DNA of 59,949 nucleotides, from NCBI GenBank assembly GCA_016874795.1, contig VGTG01000012.1, forward strand, positions 1 to 59,949, read 5' to 3'. The notes under the pieces were generated by a model. That model was not told the DNA's origin and did no database searches. It saw only the letters and a program-made list of their open reading frames with translations. Shown one piece after another: positions 58,988 to 59,949 of this stretch. The stretch comes from Deltaproteobacteria bacterium. GTDB lineage: Bacteria; Desulfobacterota; Binatia; UBA12015. A program made the position numbers and the translations under genes. Position 1 is the first letter of the stretch; the number at the start of each line of letters is the position of its first letter.

Positions 58988-59755
58988 TCAATTCGGGAAT
59001 TTGATGAGGTCGCCGCCGTCGAGGACGAGCGTCTGGCCGGTGATCCACGACCCGGTGTCCGCGGCGAGGAACAGCGCCGCCGCGGCCACGTCCTCGGGCT
59101 CGCCGAGGCGCTTCAGCGGATAGGCCTGCGCGACCTTCTCGCCGCGTCCACCTTCCCACAGAGCGCGCGCGAAGTCGGTGCGGATCAGGCCCGGTGCGAG
59201 CGCGTTCACGCGCACTCCCGGCGCGAGCTCCGCGGCGAGCTGCTTCGTCAAATGGATCAGCGCCGCCTTCGACACGTCGTAGACGCCGAGGATCTGATTC
59301 GTACGAAGGCCGCCGATCGACGAGATGTTGATCACGCTGCCCCCGTGCTCCTTCATCCCTTTCCGCCACGCGACCTGCGTCCAGAGGAGCGGCCCGCGGA
59401 CGTTGATCTCGAACGTCTTTTCCCAGCGCGGCAGGTCGACGTCGATGGTCGGCCCCGCATAGGGGTTCGTCGCGGCATTGTTCACGAGGATGTCGATGCT
59501 CCCGAAGCGGTCGAGCGTCTCCTGCACGCACGCCTCGGCGTCCTCCGGCTTGCCGGCGTGGCCCGAGCGCCAGGCGACCTCGCCGTCGACGCCGCGCGCC
59601 GCTTCCTCGAGCGCCTCCGCCTTGCGCGCGACCATCATCACGCGCGCCCCCGCGGCCGCGAAGGCTCGTACGATGCCGAGTCCGATACCGCGTGAAGCAC
59701 CGGTCACCAGAGCGACCTTGCCGTCGAGGCGTTGATTCGGGGTCGTCGTTGCCAT
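58988..59755 (-). CDS. Short-chain dehydrogenase/reductase
   Basis: A 255-residue classical SDR: KVALVTGASRGIGLGIVRAF, NNAATNPYAGP, catalytic Ser in INISSIGGLR with YDVSKAALIHL, PGLIRTDFAR, and a C-terminal GSWITGQTLVLDGGD. Probably an NADP-dependent 3-oxoacyl or alcohol reductase/dehydrogenase; the substrate is not determined. The frame extends upstream, but the ATG at ATTTPNQRLDGKVALVTG is the family start. The 194 nt before it up to the window edge hold no gene I can support. Confidence 0.88.
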   Translation of the reverse strand: MATTTPNQRLDGKVALVTGASRGIGLGIVRAFAAAGARVMMVARKAEALEEAARGVDGEVAWRSGHAGKPEDAEACVQETLDRFGSIDILVNNAATNPYAGPTIDVDLPRWEKTFEINVRGPLLWTQVAWRKGMKEHGGSVINISSIGGLRTNQILGVYDVSKAALIHLTKQLAAELAPGVRVNALAPGLIRTDFARALWEGGRGEKVAQAYPLKRLGEPEDVAAAALFLAADTGSWITGQTLVLDGGDLIKFPN

Positions 59756-59949
59756 GGGCGCGGATACCACCGAGCGCGTCGCGGTGTCCACGCGGAGCGA
59801 CACGTCGCAACGCGTCCCGGAGAGCGAGACGCGCGCTTGTCCGAGCGTCCTTACGACACATCGCGGCAAGACCAAACAATCGACATCGATGGTCGCTCGC
59901 ACCCGCGAAGGCGCCTTTCGGCTTGTCGATGTCATGAAATTTGGCTCTT

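Noticed and set aside
59756..59949. Possible gene start at the right edge
   Set aside because: No frame with protein-like composition, ribosome binding site or motif could be supported in the last 194 nt.

Overview
The window is about 60 kb of very GC-rich bacterial DNA with dense coding on both strands, many GTG and some TTG starts, and long spurious antisense frames. Secreted proteins carrying 'CGDGV(V/I)xPxEEC' cysteine-rich repeats, sulfatase-like lipoproteins, many CoA-dependent lipid enzymes and a wax ester synthase-like acyltransferase suggest an environmental lineage formerly placed in the Deltaproteobacteria (Myxococcota or Candidatus Binatota type). That placement is inference; no rRNA or tRNA gene was seen.

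Layout. 0-12.4 kb: the end of a membrane protein, a secreted PQQ-type sugar dehydrogenase-like propeller, a multicopper oxidase lipoprotein, a czcCBA heavy-metal RND efflux operon led by a small Cys/His-rich protein, an Nramp-like transporter without the metal ligands, and a Cys-rich exported protein. 12.5-21.3 kb: a ThDP enzyme of the acetolactate synthase / 2-hydroxyacyl-CoA lyase superfamily, a frameshifted queD, a 5'-truncated propeller fragment, lipoproteins, a sulfatase-like hydrolase, an alpha/beta hydrolase and a wax ester synthase-like acyltransferase, with two long dyad-symmetric intergenic elements. 21.4-27.6 kb: an enoyl-CoA hydratase and a tight plus-strand run of two OB-fold (DUF35) proteins with two thiolase-like proteins, then small exported and cupin proteins. 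27.6-34.4 kb: minus-strand genes and much decay: a gene disrupted by a 13-bp tandem repeat, a redoxin/SDR/metallo-beta-lactamase-fold operon, and remnants of a sulfatase, an SDR and a TonB-dependent receptor around a third dyad element. 34.4-48.4 kb: a secreted lipase-like protein, an MFE-2-type hydroxyacyl-CoA dehydrogenase, a large membrane protein, an enoyl-CoA hydratase, a tandem CaiB/BaiF CoA-transferase and two large Cys-rich exported proteins. 48.4-59.9 kb: gene debris, an isochorismatase-like protein, an ECI2-like enoyl-CoA isomerase, an N-acetylhexosamine-kinase-like phosphotransferase, a second secreted hydrolase, a cupin, a GPH-type transporter, a membrane protein, a RhlE-type helicase and an SDR.

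How it fits together. Two themes dominate. The first is metal handling in the envelope: multicopper oxidase, czcCBA with a 12-unit His repeat, and the Cys/His protein. The second is breakdown of lipid- or steroid-like substrates as CoA esters: hydratases, an isomerase, MFE-2-type dehydrogenase, CoA-transferase, ThDP enzyme, and thiolase-like plus DUF35 pairs, alongside secreted esterase-like and sulfatase-like hydrolases. The most unusual signals are the 13-bp repeat that decides the reading frame behind a well-placed start codon, and three full-length dyad elements that all lie downstream of minus-strand genes.
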